From the NCBI GenBank assembly GCA_031552425.1, contig JAVBMM010000039.1, positions 1-47,192 on the forward strand: DNA of 47,192 bases, read 5' to 3'. Made by a program: the position numbers and the translations under genes. Shown here piece by piece: positions 35,505 to 44,212 of this stretch. The notes beneath the pieces are model-generated. The model ran no database searches and was not told the origin of the DNA. It saw nothing but the letters and a program-made list of their open reading frames with translations. Source of the DNA: JAISFI01 sp031552425. Lineage in GTDB: Bacteria; Bacteroidota; Bacteroidia; Bacteroidales; Azobacteroidaceae. Position 1 is the first letter of the stretch; every line of letters begins with the position of its first letter.

Positions 35505-35990
35505 ATGAATATTTATTCAAAAGCGCAAACCTTCTGGCTCGTTGTGTTAAGAATGTTTATCGGATGGCATTTCTTATATGAAGGTATTGTAAAAGTATTA
35601 AATCCGCAGTGGACTTCTTTTGGTTATTTAATGGATTCCAAAGGATGGTTTTCTTCATGGTTTATTTCATTGGCAAGTAATGCTCAATTATTATCTGTTT
35701 CGGATTTCTTGAATGAATGGGGATTGGTATTAATCGGCTTGGGACTGATTATCGGTTGTTTTTTTCGTGTGGCATCTATTGCCGGAATCATACTGTTGTC
35801 TATTTATTATCTTTCTCATTGTCCCTTTATCGGAGCATCTTATATGATGCCTTCCGAAGGAGCTTATCTGTGGGTGGATAAAAATTTGATTGAAATAGCA
35901 GCGTTGGCCGTTTTATTCATGTTCCCGACTTCTCAAGAATTTGGTTTGGACAGATATATTTTTAAAGGAAAGAAGAAAAATGAAAAGTGA
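35505..35990 (+). CDS. DoxX-family membrane protein
   Basis: About 161 aa from ATG 35505, with four predicted transmembrane helices. FWLVVLRMFIGWHFLYEGIVKVLNP is the typical DoxX opening (helix 1 with a glycine-tryptophan-histidine and glutamate pattern). Later helices are around LVLIGLGLIIGCFFRVASIAGIILL and LIEIAALAVLFMFPTSQ. DoxX proteins are linked to quinone or thiol electron transfer. The next gene, an exported oxidoreductase, overlaps its end by 11 nt, so it may pass electrons from that enzyme to the membrane quinone pool. This link is inference. Confidence 0.82.
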   Translation: MNIYSKAQTFWLVVLRMFIGWHFLYEGIVKVLNPQWTSFGYLMDSKGWFSSWFISLASNAQLLSVSDFLNEWGLVLIGLGLIIGCFFRVASIAGIILLSIYYLSHCPFIGASYMMPSEGAYLWVDKNLIEIAALAVLFMFPTSQEFGLDRYIFKGKKKNEK

Positions 35991-37617
35991 AGATAATCAA
36001 ATGAATGTTCAGCCGGGAGATTCCGGGAGAAGGGTGTTGTTGAAGTCTCTTGTTGCAGTTCCTGTCTTGGGTGCAATGGCGTATGGTGTATATAAAAAGG
36101 GTAAATACGACAAAATGCATCGGGATATCAGTGATGTATTTAAATTGGATGCCAAACCAACTTTGATGGATGCGCAATCGGGTGGAAAAAAAATCCGCCT
36201 GGGATTCATAGGTTTTGGAATTCGAGGGAAATTATTGATGCAGGCAGTAGGATTTGCAGAACCAAAGTATATTGATGGACTAAAAGAAAAAGAAAAAAAC
36301 AATCCTAAATATACCGGTTACAAAGATTTTATGGCACAAGACGACCTGAATGTCGAAATTACTGCTGTTTGTGATATTTTCGATGTTTACGAAGAAGCTG
36401 CTGCAACAGCTGCTTCTAATATTCATCGGGAAGGAACCGGTGGAAAATTAGGAAAAGCTCCCAAACGTTATAAAACTTATCAGGAATTGTTAGCTTCCGG
36501 AGAAGTGGATGCTGTAGTGATTTCTACTCCTGATCATTGGCATGCTCAGATGGCTATGGATGCAGCCAAGGCTGGAATACATGTTTATCTGGAAAAACCT
36601 TTGTCATGGACATTGGAAGAAACATATAGGGTGCGTAATGTTATCAGGGAAACCGGTATTGTTTTTCAATTAGGCCATCAAGGGAGACAAACAGATAGTT
36701 ACATCAAAGCAAAGGAAATTATCGACAAAGGTTTATTAGGCCCTATCTCTTTGATAGAAATGACTACTAACCGGAATGATCCTAATGGTGCTTGGGTGTA
36801 TAATATTATTGAAGGTTCTAATCCCGATACAATCGATTGGAAACAGTTTGAAGGACCTCAAGAGCAAATCCGTGAGTACACGGCGTATATGAAAAAATAT
36901 GGGTTGGAGCGTTATGTTGGCCCTGAAGATAGAGATAAGTTCAGTTTGGAAAGGTTTTTCCGTTGGAGATGTTGGTGGGATTATAGTACCGGACTCAGTG
37001 GAGATTTATTGACACATGAATTTGATGCGGTCAATCAAATAATGAGAATGGGGATACCACATTCCGTGACTTCTTCCGGAGGAGTTTATTTTTTCAAAGA
37101 TGGAAGAACTGTTCCGGATGTGCTTCAAACCAGTATGGAATTTCCGGATAAGAATTTCACGCTGTTGTATAGCGCTACTTTGGCGAGTAGAAGAGACCGG
37201 GGAAAGGTATTTATGGGGCATGATGCTTCTATGGAACTTTCAAAAATGATATCTGTGCAGGCAGATCCACGTTCTACGCTTTATAAAGAGAAAATAGAAC
37301 AAGGAATCATTCCTACGGATGCGCCTTTTTATACCTATACACCGGGAAAAGAAGACTCTGATGCTGTAGCTTCAGCCACGGAATTGTATTTTGCCAAACG
37401 AGGATTGATGAATTCTTATATCAATGGCAAAAAATACAATACCACATTTTTACATATTCGTGAATGGTTGGAATGTATCAGACAAGGCTTAACGCCAAGT
37501 TGTAATATCGACGAAGCTTTCGATGAGGCAATTTCTGCACACATGGGTACCAGGGCTTATCTCGAAAACAGAACCATGTTTTGGGATAAAGAAAAACAAG
37601 AAATCGTAAGAGGATAA
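35980..37617 (+). CDS. Second exported Gfo/Idh/MocA-family oxidoreductase
   Basis: About 545 aa from ATG 35980, overlapping the DoxX gene by 11 nt. A twin-arginine-like leader (GRRVLLKSLVAVPVLGAMAYG) indicates export or membrane anchoring. The Rossmann motif is GFIGFGIRGK, the catalytic lysine is in EKP (205-207), and STPDHWHAQMAMDAAKAG is characteristic. It has extra blocks, including a long IDWKQFEGPQEQI region and RWRCWWDYSTGLSGDLLTHE, that make it longer than the first oxidoreductase. It is co-transcribed with the isomerase-like gene 24 nt downstream. It is probably the second redox enzyme of the glycoside-modifying pathway; the substrate is unknown. Confidence 0.87.
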   Translation: MKSEDNQMNVQPGDSGRRVLLKSLVAVPVLGAMAYGVYKKGKYDKMHRDISDVFKLDAKPTLMDAQSGGKKIRLGFIGFGIRGKLLMQAVGFAEPKYIDGLKEKEKNNPKYTGYKDFMAQDDLNVEITAVCDIFDVYEEAAATAASNIHREGTGGKLGKAPKRYKTYQELLASGEVDAVVISTPDHWHAQMAMDAAKAGIHVYLEKPLSWTLEETYRVRNVIRETGIVFQLGHQGRQTDSYIKAKEIIDKGLLGPISLIEMTTNRNDPNGAWVYNIIEGSNPDTIDWKQFEGPQEQIREYTAYMKKYGLERYVGPEDRDKFSLERFFRWRCWWDYSTGLSGDLLTHEFDAVNQIMRMGIPHSVTSSGGVYFFKDGRTVPDVLQTSMEFPDKNFTLLYSATLASRRDRGKVFMGHDASMELSKMISVQADPRSTLYKEKIEQGIIPTDAPFYTYTPGKEDSDAVASATELYFAKRGLMNSYINGKKYNTTFLHIREWLECIRQGLTPSCNIDEAFDEAISAHMGTRAYLENRTMFWDKEKQEIVRG

Positions 37618-37641
37618 TTATAAAAAATAAAATATTTACGT

Positions 37642-38529
37642 ATGAGATCAATAAAAATAATTTTAATATGCTGCATCTTGGCAGTTATTTCAATGTCTAA
37701 TTTCCAGCCGGTAGAAGCCGCTAATGATAAAGGGAAAAATATAGGCCTACAACTTTATTCGTTAAGAGAAGATATTAAAAAAGATTTTGATAAAACCATT
37801 GCAGTAGTAGCTCCTATGGGTTATAAATACATAGAAGCGGCGAATTATGCTGATGGTAAATTTTATGGATTATCTCCAAAAGAATTCAAATCTAAAGTGG
37901 AAGCTGCAGGATTGACTGTTTTATCTTCTCACACCAATCGTACTTTACCTGTCGATAACATGAGTTCGATTAATTGGGACGAAATCTGGCAATGGTGGGA
38001 TGTGTGTATTGATGCACATAAAGCTGCAGGAATGAAATATCTGATCATTCCTTCTATGCCGAGAAATATTAAAAAACTGGATATTTTGAAAGACTATTGC
38101 AATTATTATAATAAAATCGGAGAAAAATGTAAAGCCAAAGGATTAAAGTTTGGCTATCATAATCATGCTTTTGAATTTGTTAAAATAGAAGATAAGATGA
38201 TGTATGATTATTTACTTGAAAATACAAATCCTTCTTTGGTGCTCTTTCAAATGGACGTATACTGGGTAGTTAAAGGAGGAGAAAGTCCCGTAGAATATTT
38301 CAAAAGATATCCCGGACGGTTCGAATTGTTACATCTCAAAGATTATAAAGAACTCGGACAAAGTGGAATGGTAGGATTTGATGCCATATTCAATAACATT
38401 GATCAAGCCGGTACTAAATATTTGGTGGTAGAAGTAGAAAAATATAACTATTCTCCGGAAGAAAGTGTGAAAAGGAGTTTGGATTACCTTTTAAACGCTC
38501 CGTTTGTGAAAGCGGATTATTCTAAGTAA
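37642..38529 (+). CDS. Exported sugar phosphate isomerase/epimerase-like TIM barrel
   Basis: A 295-aa protein with a signal peptide (to about VEAAND) and a xylose-isomerase-like TIM barrel. GLQLYSLREDIKKDFDKTI opens the barrel. Metal ligands are suggested by FGYHNHAFEF, QMDVYWVVKGG, LLHLKDYKE and VVEVEKY. Exported relatives accompany the oxidoreductase and DUF1080 genes in the glucosinolate-type operon of B. thetaiotaomicron. It should act in the periplasm on keto sugars or their glycosides rather than on phosphorylated sugars. A hairpin with a T-run follows. Confidence 0.87.
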   Translation: MRSIKIILICCILAVISMSNFQPVEAANDKGKNIGLQLYSLREDIKKDFDKTIAVVAPMGYKYIEAANYADGKFYGLSPKEFKSKVEAAGLTVLSSHTNRTLPVDNMSSINWDEIWQWWDVCIDAHKAAGMKYLIIPSMPRNIKKLDILKDYCNYYNKIGEKCKAKGLKFGYHNHAFEFVKIEDKMMYDYLLENTNPSLVLFQMDVYWVVKGGESPVEYFKRYPGRFELLHLKDYKELGQSGMVGFDAIFNNIDQAGTKYLVVEVEKYNYSPEESVKRSLDYLLNAPFVKADYSK

Positions 38530-38542
38530 ATAATGATTTAAT

Positions 38543-38597
38543 ATGCCAATGTGTTAATGAAGTCTTTTCGTTGGCATGTTGGCATTTTATTTTTTTT
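38543..38597 (+). terminator. Probable terminator between convergent units
   Basis: ATGCCAA (38543-38549) can pair with TTGGCAT at 38571-38577 or with a second copy at 38579-38585, followed by TTTTATTTTTTTT. It lies 13 nt after the isomerase-like gene. Confidence 0.5.
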
Positions 38598-38617
38598 AAC
38601 GCCATTTGCCCGATGCC
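38598..38617 (-). repeat. Fragment of the structured repeat head (copy E, inverted)
   Basis: Read on the minus strand, 19 of 20 bases match the GGCCTCGGGCAAATGGCGTT head of copy C (23604-23623). Only this head module is present in the 144-nt gap. Confidence 0.7.
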
Positions 38618-38673
38618 GAAAGACTGACCCTCGATTAGGAAATTAAATGCAAAAGTATAAATAGTCTCTATAT

Positions 38674-39147
38674 TTATTTTGGTTTGATTTTCTCTAATAA
38701 ACCTTTGCAAGCGTCTTCTAATAAATCCAATACCAATTCAAATCCTGAATCTCCTCCGTAATAAGGATCAGGAATATGGTCATGTTGATATTGTTTGGAG
38801 AAATCGGTCATCCGATAGATTTTATGTTGTGATTCCGGATCGGGAGCTTTTTGCATCAATGCATCGATGTTGTTATCGTCCATTCCAATGATCAGGTCAA
38901 AGTCATAAAAATCTTCCGTTTTAACCGGACGTGAATGGCTTGTCAAATCATATCCTCTGCGTTTAGCATGTTTGCTCATTCGGTCGTCTGGCAATTCACC
39001 TTCATGCCAGCCGGAAATTCCGGCTGAATCTATGTATATTTGGTTTTCTGCTTTGGCATCTTTTACCAGTTTTTTCATGATACCTTCCGCAGAAGGAGAG
39101 CGGCAAATGTTTCCCAAACAGACGAAGAGTATTTTTGTTTTATCCAT
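38674..39147 (-). CDS. Low-molecular-weight protein-tyrosine phosphatase
   Basis: A 157-aa cytoplasmic phosphatase. The P-loop CLGNICRS (Cys10 nucleophile, Arg16) begins near the N-terminus, and the general acid Asp127 lies in IPDPYYGG. The length is typical. The start is adjacent to the sufB stop (1 nt between), so it is translated from the same transcript. In bacteria such enzymes often act on tyrosine kinases of polysaccharide export. Here it is attached to a housekeeping operon and its target is unknown. Confidence 0.95.
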   Translation of the reverse strand: MDKTKILFVCLGNICRSPSAEGIMKKLVKDAKAENQIYIDSAGISGWHEGELPDDRMSKHAKRRGYDLTSHSRPVKTEDFYDFDLIIGMDDNNIDALMQKAPDPESQHKIYRMTDFSKQYQHDHIPDPYYGGDSGFELVLDLLEDACKGLLEKIKPK

Positions 39148-39148
39148 T

Positions 39149-40618
39149 TTATCCTACACTACCTTCCAAAGAAATAGACAATAATTTCTGTGCTTCTACG
39201 GCAAATTCCATCGGAAGGTTATTAAGGACTTCTTTGGCATATCCGTTGACAATCAGGCTTACAGCTTCCTCTGTTCCTATACCTCGTTGATTGCAATACA
39301 GAATTTGATCTTCACTGATTTTTGATGTGGTAGCTTCATGTTCTATAATTGCAGTCTCATTCTGGATTTCTCCATAAGGAAATGTATGTGCTCCACAATG
39401 ATCACTGAGTAATAGGCTGTCACATTGAGAATGATTCCGCGCGTTTTCTGCATTTTTGGTAATTTTCACCAATCCCCGGTAACTATTTTGGCTATTTCCT
39501 GCGGATATGCCTTTGGAGACAATCGTACTTTTGGTGTTTTTACCGATGTGTATCATTTTTGTACCGGTATCTGCTTGTTGGTAATTATTAGTTACCGCAA
39601 CAGAATAAAATTCTCCTACAGAATTGTCTCCCCGCAAAATACAACTCGGGTATTTCCAGGTAATGGCAGAACCGGTTTCTACTTGTGTCCAGGAAATTTT
39701 AGAATTATTTCCTTTACAGATACCACGTTTGGTCACGAAATTGTATATTCCGCCTTTGCCGTTTTTGTCTCCCGGATACCAATTTTGTACGGTTGAATAT
39801 TTTATTTCTGCATTTTCCAGGGCAACGATTTCTACTATGGCAGCATGAAGTTGATTTTCGTCCCGCATGGGAGCGGTACATCCTTCAAGATAACTGACAT
39901 AACTGTCGTCTTCGGCAATAATCAGTGTCCGTTCGAATTGCCCGGTGTTTTTGGCATTAATACGAAAATAAGTAGATAATTCCATTGGGCAACGCACCCC
40001 TTTGGGAATGAAAACAAAAGAACCATCACTAAAAACAGCCGAATTAAGCGTAGCAAAAAAGTTGTCACGATAATTTACTACAGAACCTAAATACTGTTTA
40101 ACTAAATCCGGATGATGTTGTACAGCTTCGCTAAACGAACAAAAAATAATCCCTTTTTCCGCTAATACTTCTTTGAAAGTAGTTTTAACAGAAACACTAT
40201 CCATTACAGCATCTACTGCCATGCCGGATAATTGTTTTTGTTCGTATAACGGAATTCCCAGTTTATCAAATGTTTTTAATAATTCCGGATCAACTTCGTC
40301 CAGACTTTGTGGTGCAATTTTTTGTTTGGGAGCAGCGTAATATATGATGTCCTGATATCGGATTTCAGGAATAACCAAATGAGCCCATGTAGGCATTTTC
40401 ATCGTTTGCCAATATTCGAAAGCTTTCAGGCGAAATTCGCATAACCAGTCAGGTTCATTCTTTTTAGCGGAAATCATCCGAACTACTTTTTCTGTCAAGC
40501 CTTTGGGAAAAATATCAGTTTCAATATCAGTTTCAAAACCGTATTTATATTCGCTTGAAGTTATTTGATTGAGAATATCGTTGGGTTTATTGTTGTCTTG
40601 CATCTTTTTGTCTTGCAT
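39149..40618 (-). CDS. sufB: SufB Fe-S cluster assembly scaffold protein
   Basis: Part of the SufBCD complex that builds iron-sulfur clusters in the cytoplasm. The roughly 489-aa protein has the family segments SSVKTTFKEVL-like N-region, FIPKGVRCPMELSTYFRIN, DDSYVSYLEGCTAPM, STVQNWYPGD, and NHSQCDSLLLSDHCGAHTFPY with its conserved cysteine. Starts at 40633, 40618 and 40603 are all in frame. 40618 leaves 4 nt after cvpA, whereas 40633 overlaps it. sufC and sufD, normally next in line, are not present downstream: a tyrosine phosphatase gene follows directly. Confidence 0.95.
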   Translation of the reverse strand: MQDKKMQDNNKPNDILNQITSSEYKYGFETDIETDIFPKGLTEKVVRMISAKKNEPDWLCEFRLKAFEYWQTMKMPTWAHLVIPEIRYQDIIYYAAPKQKIAPQSLDEVDPELLKTFDKLGIPLYEQKQLSGMAVDAVMDSVSVKTTFKEVLAEKGIIFCSFSEAVQHHPDLVKQYLGSVVNYRDNFFATLNSAVFSDGSFVFIPKGVRCPMELSTYFRINAKNTGQFERTLIIAEDDSYVSYLEGCTAPMRDENQLHAAIVEIVALENAEIKYSTVQNWYPGDKNGKGGIYNFVTKRGICKGNNSKISWTQVETGSAITWKYPSCILRGDNSVGEFYSVAVTNNYQQADTGTKMIHIGKNTKSTIVSKGISAGNSQNSYRGLVKITKNAENARNHSQCDSLLLSDHCGAHTFPYGEIQNETAIIEHEATTSKISEDQILYCNQRGIGTEEAVSLIVNGYAKEVLNNLPMEFAVEAQKLLSISLEGSVG

Positions 40619-40622
40619 AATT

Positions 40623-41231
40623 CTACACTTCAAAAATATCTTTCGTTTTCTTTTTGATTGATTTTTCTTGTTGTTCTAATTCTTCTTTTTCTTTTAGAAC
40701 AGGATTTTCCTCTTTTTGTTCGAACGGATAATTTTTAAATCCTTCTTCTATCTTATTTTTGATGAAAGGATAAAGGGTTGGAACAACAGAGCGGACTTTT
40801 TCGAACAATGCCGATTCTTTTTTGGTTTGTTCTTTGATCAAATGCGATTCACTGTCAAAAATAATGAGGAAATTGAAAATTAAGCTTAAGAAAAATATGG
40901 AAATAACAGCACCTATAAATCCTCCGGCCAGGTTATTCAAACATCCGAATGGAGTATAATTCCAGATTTTTTCTAACAACCTGGACAATAATCCCATGAC
41001 AATAAAGATTAGAATAAAAGAAACAATGTAACAAACCGGATAGGTCAGGTATGATGGGATGAAACTTAGTTTTTCAGCATAAGGTTGAAGAATCCCGGCG
41101 ATTCCTCCGGCGAATAAAATACCTAAAGCCAAGGCAATAAGTGAAACGACCTGTTTGATGAATCCATCAAACAGGCCTTTTATCACGGCAACCCCGATAC
41201 ATATAATTATGATGAGATCTAACCAATTCAT
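40623..41231 (-). CDS. CvpA-family inner-membrane protein
   Basis: A 202-aa protein whose first 125 residues hold four hydrophobic helices (DLIIIICIGVAVIKGLFDGFI, ALALGILFAGGIAG, VCYIVSFILIFIVMG, GAVISIFFLSLIFNFLI). The G-x-x-x-G-F and NNLAGG patterns are those of CvpA (colicin V production) proteins. A charged, Glu/Lys-rich cytoplasmic tail follows. Its place between infB and sufB is conserved in Bacteroidales. Its function there is unclear; in other bacteria it affects envelope processes. Confidence 0.87.
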   Translation of the reverse strand: MNWLDLIIIICIGVAVIKGLFDGFIKQVVSLIALALGILFAGGIAGILQPYAEKLSFIPSYLTYPVCYIVSFILIFIVMGLLSRLLEKIWNYTPFGCLNNLAGGFIGAVISIFFLSLIFNFLIIFDSESHLIKEQTKKESALFEKVRSVVPTLYPFIKNKIEEGFKNYPFEQKEENPVLKEKEELEQQEKSIKKKTKDIFEV

Positions 41232-41251
41232 TATAAAAGTTAAGAGTTGAA

Positions 41252-41303
41252 AGTTAAGAATTAAGAGTTGCCAGAAATATAATTTAACTCTTAATTCTTA
41301 ACT
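41252..41303. repeat. 18-bp perfect inverted repeat between infB and cvpA
   Basis: AGTTAAGAATTAAGAGTT (41252-41269) pairs perfectly with 41286-41303 across a 16-nt loop, with extra TTAAGAGTT copies beside it. It sits in the 81-nt gap inside the operon and could stop or process the transcript in either direction. Confidence 0.75.
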
Positions 41304-41312
41304 CTTAATTTT

Positions 41313-44180
41313 TTAAAGCGTTTGTTTTACTTCAATTTGCTCAAATGATTCTACCATATCACCTACTTTAATATCATTGTAATTGGCAATATTCAAACCA
41401 CATTCATATCCTGAAGAAACTTCTTTGACGTCTTCTTTAAATCGTTTCAAAGAACCTAATTCTCCTGTGTAAATAACAATACCATCGCGTATCAGGCGGA
41501 TTTTGTTTCCTCGTTTGATTTTTCCCTCTTTGACCAAACATCCGGCTACAGTTCCGACTTTTGTTATCTTGAATACTTCCTGTACTTCTACAGTAGATGT
41601 TATTTCTTCTTTATATTCAGGAGACAGCATTCCTTCCATAGCTGATTTGATTTCTTCTATGGCGTCGTAGATGATTGAATACAAACGGATATCTACACCT
41701 TCTTTTTCCGCTAATTTTCTTGCACCGGCAGAAGGACGTACTTGGAATCCTACGATAATAGCATTAGATGCAGCGGCTAAAGAGACATCCGATTCGGAAA
41801 TCTGTCCTACAGCTTTGTGGATGATACGCACCTGGATTTGTTCGGTAGACAAGCGTATAAGAGAGTCTGACAAGGCTTCTACGGAACCGTCAACGTCTCC
41901 TTTTACAATGATGTTCAATTCTTGGAAATTTCCGATAGCAATCCTGCGACCGATATCGTCCAAGGTCAATAATTTCTTCGTTCTAAGACCTTGTTCCCGT
42001 TGTAACTGTTCGCGTTTGTTTGCGATTTCACGGGCTTCTTGCTCGCTTCCCAATACGTGGAAAGTATCTCCCGCTTGTGGAGCTCCGTTCAAACCAAGAA
42101 CCAATACCGGTTCAGAAGGTCCTGCGGAATCCATTCGTTGGTTTCGCTCATTAAACATGGCCTTTACCCTGCCGAAATAGGTTCCGGCAAGAACAATATC
42201 TCCTGTTTTCAAGGTGCCGTTTTGTACTAATACGGTTGAAATGTGTCCCCTTCCTTTATCCAAAGAAGATTCTATAATGGATCCGACTGCTTTTTTATTG
42301 GGATTTGCCTTCAAGTCCAGCAATTCCGCTTCCAGCAATACTTTTTCCAATAATTCATGGATGCCCATTCCTTGTTTGGCAGAAATATCATGGGACTGGT
42401 ATTTACCACCCCAATCTTCTACCAGATAATTCATTCCGGCGAGGGTTTCTTTTATTTTCTCAGGATTAGCTCCTTGTTTATCTACTTTATTAATTGCGAA
42501 AACGATAGGAACATTAGCCGCAGAGGCGTGGTTGATCGCTTCCACTGTTTGAGGCATTACGTTATCGTCTGCAGCAACAATGATGATTGCTATGTCGGTT
42601 ACACTTGCTCCACGAGCACGCATGGCGGTAAATGCTTCGTGTCCCGGAGTATCTAAGAAAGTGATTTTTCTTCCGTCTTCCAACATAACATTATAGGCTC
42701 CGATATGTTGAGTAATACCTCCTGATTCTCCCGAAATTACGTTTGTTTTTCGGATACTGTCCAATAAAGATGTTTTACCGTGGTCAACGTGTCCCATAAC
42801 GGTTACGATAGGTGGACGAGATGTGAGGTCTTCTTCTCTGTCTTCCTCTTCTGCAATAGCTTCAACTACCTCTGCACTGACATATTCTGTCTTAAACCCG
42901 AACTCTTCAGCCACGATGTTGATAGTTTCCGCATCTAACCGTTGATTGATAGACACCATCATTCCGATACTCATACAAGTGGAAATAACTTGTACAACCG
43001 GAACGTTCATCATGTTAGCCAAGTCGTTTGCAGTTACAAACTCGGTAATTTTTAAGAGCTTGCTTTCCATTGCTTCCAATTCCATTTGTTCTTGTTGGCG
43101 TTGGGAAACAGCATCTCTTTTATCTTTGCGGTATTTGGCACCCTTGCCTCCTTTTCCTTTGACAGTAAGCCGTGCTAAAGTTTCTTTGATTTGGCGTTGT
43201 ACGTCTTCTGTGTTTACTTCCGCTTTTACAGGTTTTCTTAATTTGAGACGTTCATCTTTACGGAAAGCATTTTGCCCTCCTTTTTCAATGTCGATTTTTT
43301 CTTTTTTGATGCGTGCGCGTTTCTTCTTTTTATCCAAATCTTCTGCCTCTTTTTTTACTAAAAGGGGTTTTTCGATTTTTGCATCACTATTTGCAACTTT
43401 TTTTAATTCGACAGTCTTATTTTTTTTGTCTTCACGTTCTTTCTTTTTTTCTTCTTTGGATTTTTTCTTCGGACGGGTTGTTTGGTTTATTGAAGAAAGA
43501 TCAATTTTTCCCGTAACTTTGATAGAGGGTTCTATTACTGGTTTAGAAAGACGGAATACATCCTCTTTTGTTTCGTCAGAAGAAGTGATATCGCTTTCTT
43601 CCTCCTCAAGTTCTTCCTCTTCCTCTTCTTCTTCGAGATCGAGATCATCTTCCTCCCCTTCTTCAAAAGAATCGTCTTCTTCCTCTTCTTCAAAAATTTC
43701 TTCTTCTTCAATTTCTTCTTCAGGAACAGGAGATTTTTCTACGATGTTTGTAGGTTTTTTTTCCGGTTCTTTTTCTTCCGCTTGTACTTCTTCGGATTGT
43801 TCGGTTTTAGCTTTGGGCTTATTTAAGGCATCCAAATCAATTTTTCCGATTGTTTTGAATTGAGGCTTGAAATCTTCAGGGATTTCAGTTTTAATTTCTT
43901 CAATAGCCTTAGCTTCTGCAGCTTTTTTTTCTGCTTCGTAGCCTTCTATAGCGACACTTTCCCTTTTGTCCTTGGCATGTCTTTCCAGGCTGATTTTTTC
44001 GGATTCGATCTTCAGGTTTTTATCTTTACTGAACTCACGAAGCAAAATTTGATATTCTTCATCACTTACCTTGGCATTTGGATTTGCCTCTACGGTAAAC
44101 CCCTTTTTCTGTAGGAACTCAACTGCAGTGGTAATTCCTATATTCAAGTCTTTTGAAATTTTTATTAATCTTATGGACAT
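41313..44180 (-). CDS. infB: Translation initiation factor IF-2
   Basis: The GTPase that brings initiator tRNA to the ribosome. The 955-aa protein has an IF2_N domain (RLIKISKDLNIGITTAVEFLQKKG), a long charged linker containing an acidic block of mostly Glu (about residues 155-200), Lys-rich stretches and a second IF2_N-like domain. The G domain follows (GHVDHGKTS near 460, DTPGHEAF, NKVDK), then domains II, III and IV ending in the tRNA-binding C-terminal part. It lies 32 nt after nusA in the conserved operon. The poly-Glu coding creates long serine-rich frames on the other strand, which are not genes. Confidence 0.98.
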   Translation of the reverse strand: MSIRLIKISKDLNIGITTAVEFLQKKGFTVEANPNAKVSDEEYQILLREFSKDKNLKIESEKISLERHAKDKRESVAIEGYEAEKKAAEAKAIEEIKTEIPEDFKPQFKTIGKIDLDALNKPKAKTEQSEEVQAEEKEPEKKPTNIVEKSPVPEEEIEEEEIFEEEEEDDSFEEGEEDDLDLEEEEEEEELEEEESDITSSDETKEDVFRLSKPVIEPSIKVTGKIDLSSINQTTRPKKKSKEEKKKEREDKKNKTVELKKVANSDAKIEKPLLVKKEAEDLDKKKKRARIKKEKIDIEKGGQNAFRKDERLKLRKPVKAEVNTEDVQRQIKETLARLTVKGKGGKGAKYRKDKRDAVSQRQQEQMELEAMESKLLKITEFVTANDLANMMNVPVVQVISTCMSIGMMVSINQRLDAETINIVAEEFGFKTEYVSAEVVEAIAEEEDREEDLTSRPPIVTVMGHVDHGKTSLLDSIRKTNVISGESGGITQHIGAYNVMLEDGRKITFLDTPGHEAFTAMRARGASVTDIAIIIVAADDNVMPQTVEAINHASAANVPIVFAINKVDKQGANPEKIKETLAGMNYLVEDWGGKYQSHDISAKQGMGIHELLEKVLLEAELLDLKANPNKKAVGSIIESSLDKGRGHISTVLVQNGTLKTGDIVLAGTYFGRVKAMFNERNQRMDSAGPSEPVLVLGLNGAPQAGDTFHVLGSEQEAREIANKREQLQREQGLRTKKLLTLDDIGRRIAIGNFQELNIIVKGDVDGSVEALSDSLIRLSTEQIQVRIIHKAVGQISESDVSLAAASNAIIVGFQVRPSAGARKLAEKEGVDIRLYSIIYDAIEEIKSAMEGMLSPEYKEEITSTVEVQEVFKITKVGTVAGCLVKEGKIKRGNKIRLIRDGIVIYTGELGSLKRFKEDVKEVSSGYECGLNIANYNDIKVGDMVESFEQIEVKQTL

Positions 44181-44212
44181 ATTTCTTTTTTAGGGGAAAA
44201 CTACTCAATTAA

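Noticed and set aside
35941..35979. An upstream TTG start for the second oxidoreductase.
   Set aside because: It lies deep inside the DoxX coding region and adds 13 residues without signal-peptide character. ATG 35980 gives a proper leader.
42946..43863. A 305-codon serine-rich open frame on the plus strand.
   Set aside because: It is the complement of the Glu/Lys-rich linker of infB. Repeated GAA/GAG codons read as TTC/TCC/TCT on the other strand, and infB is unmistakable.
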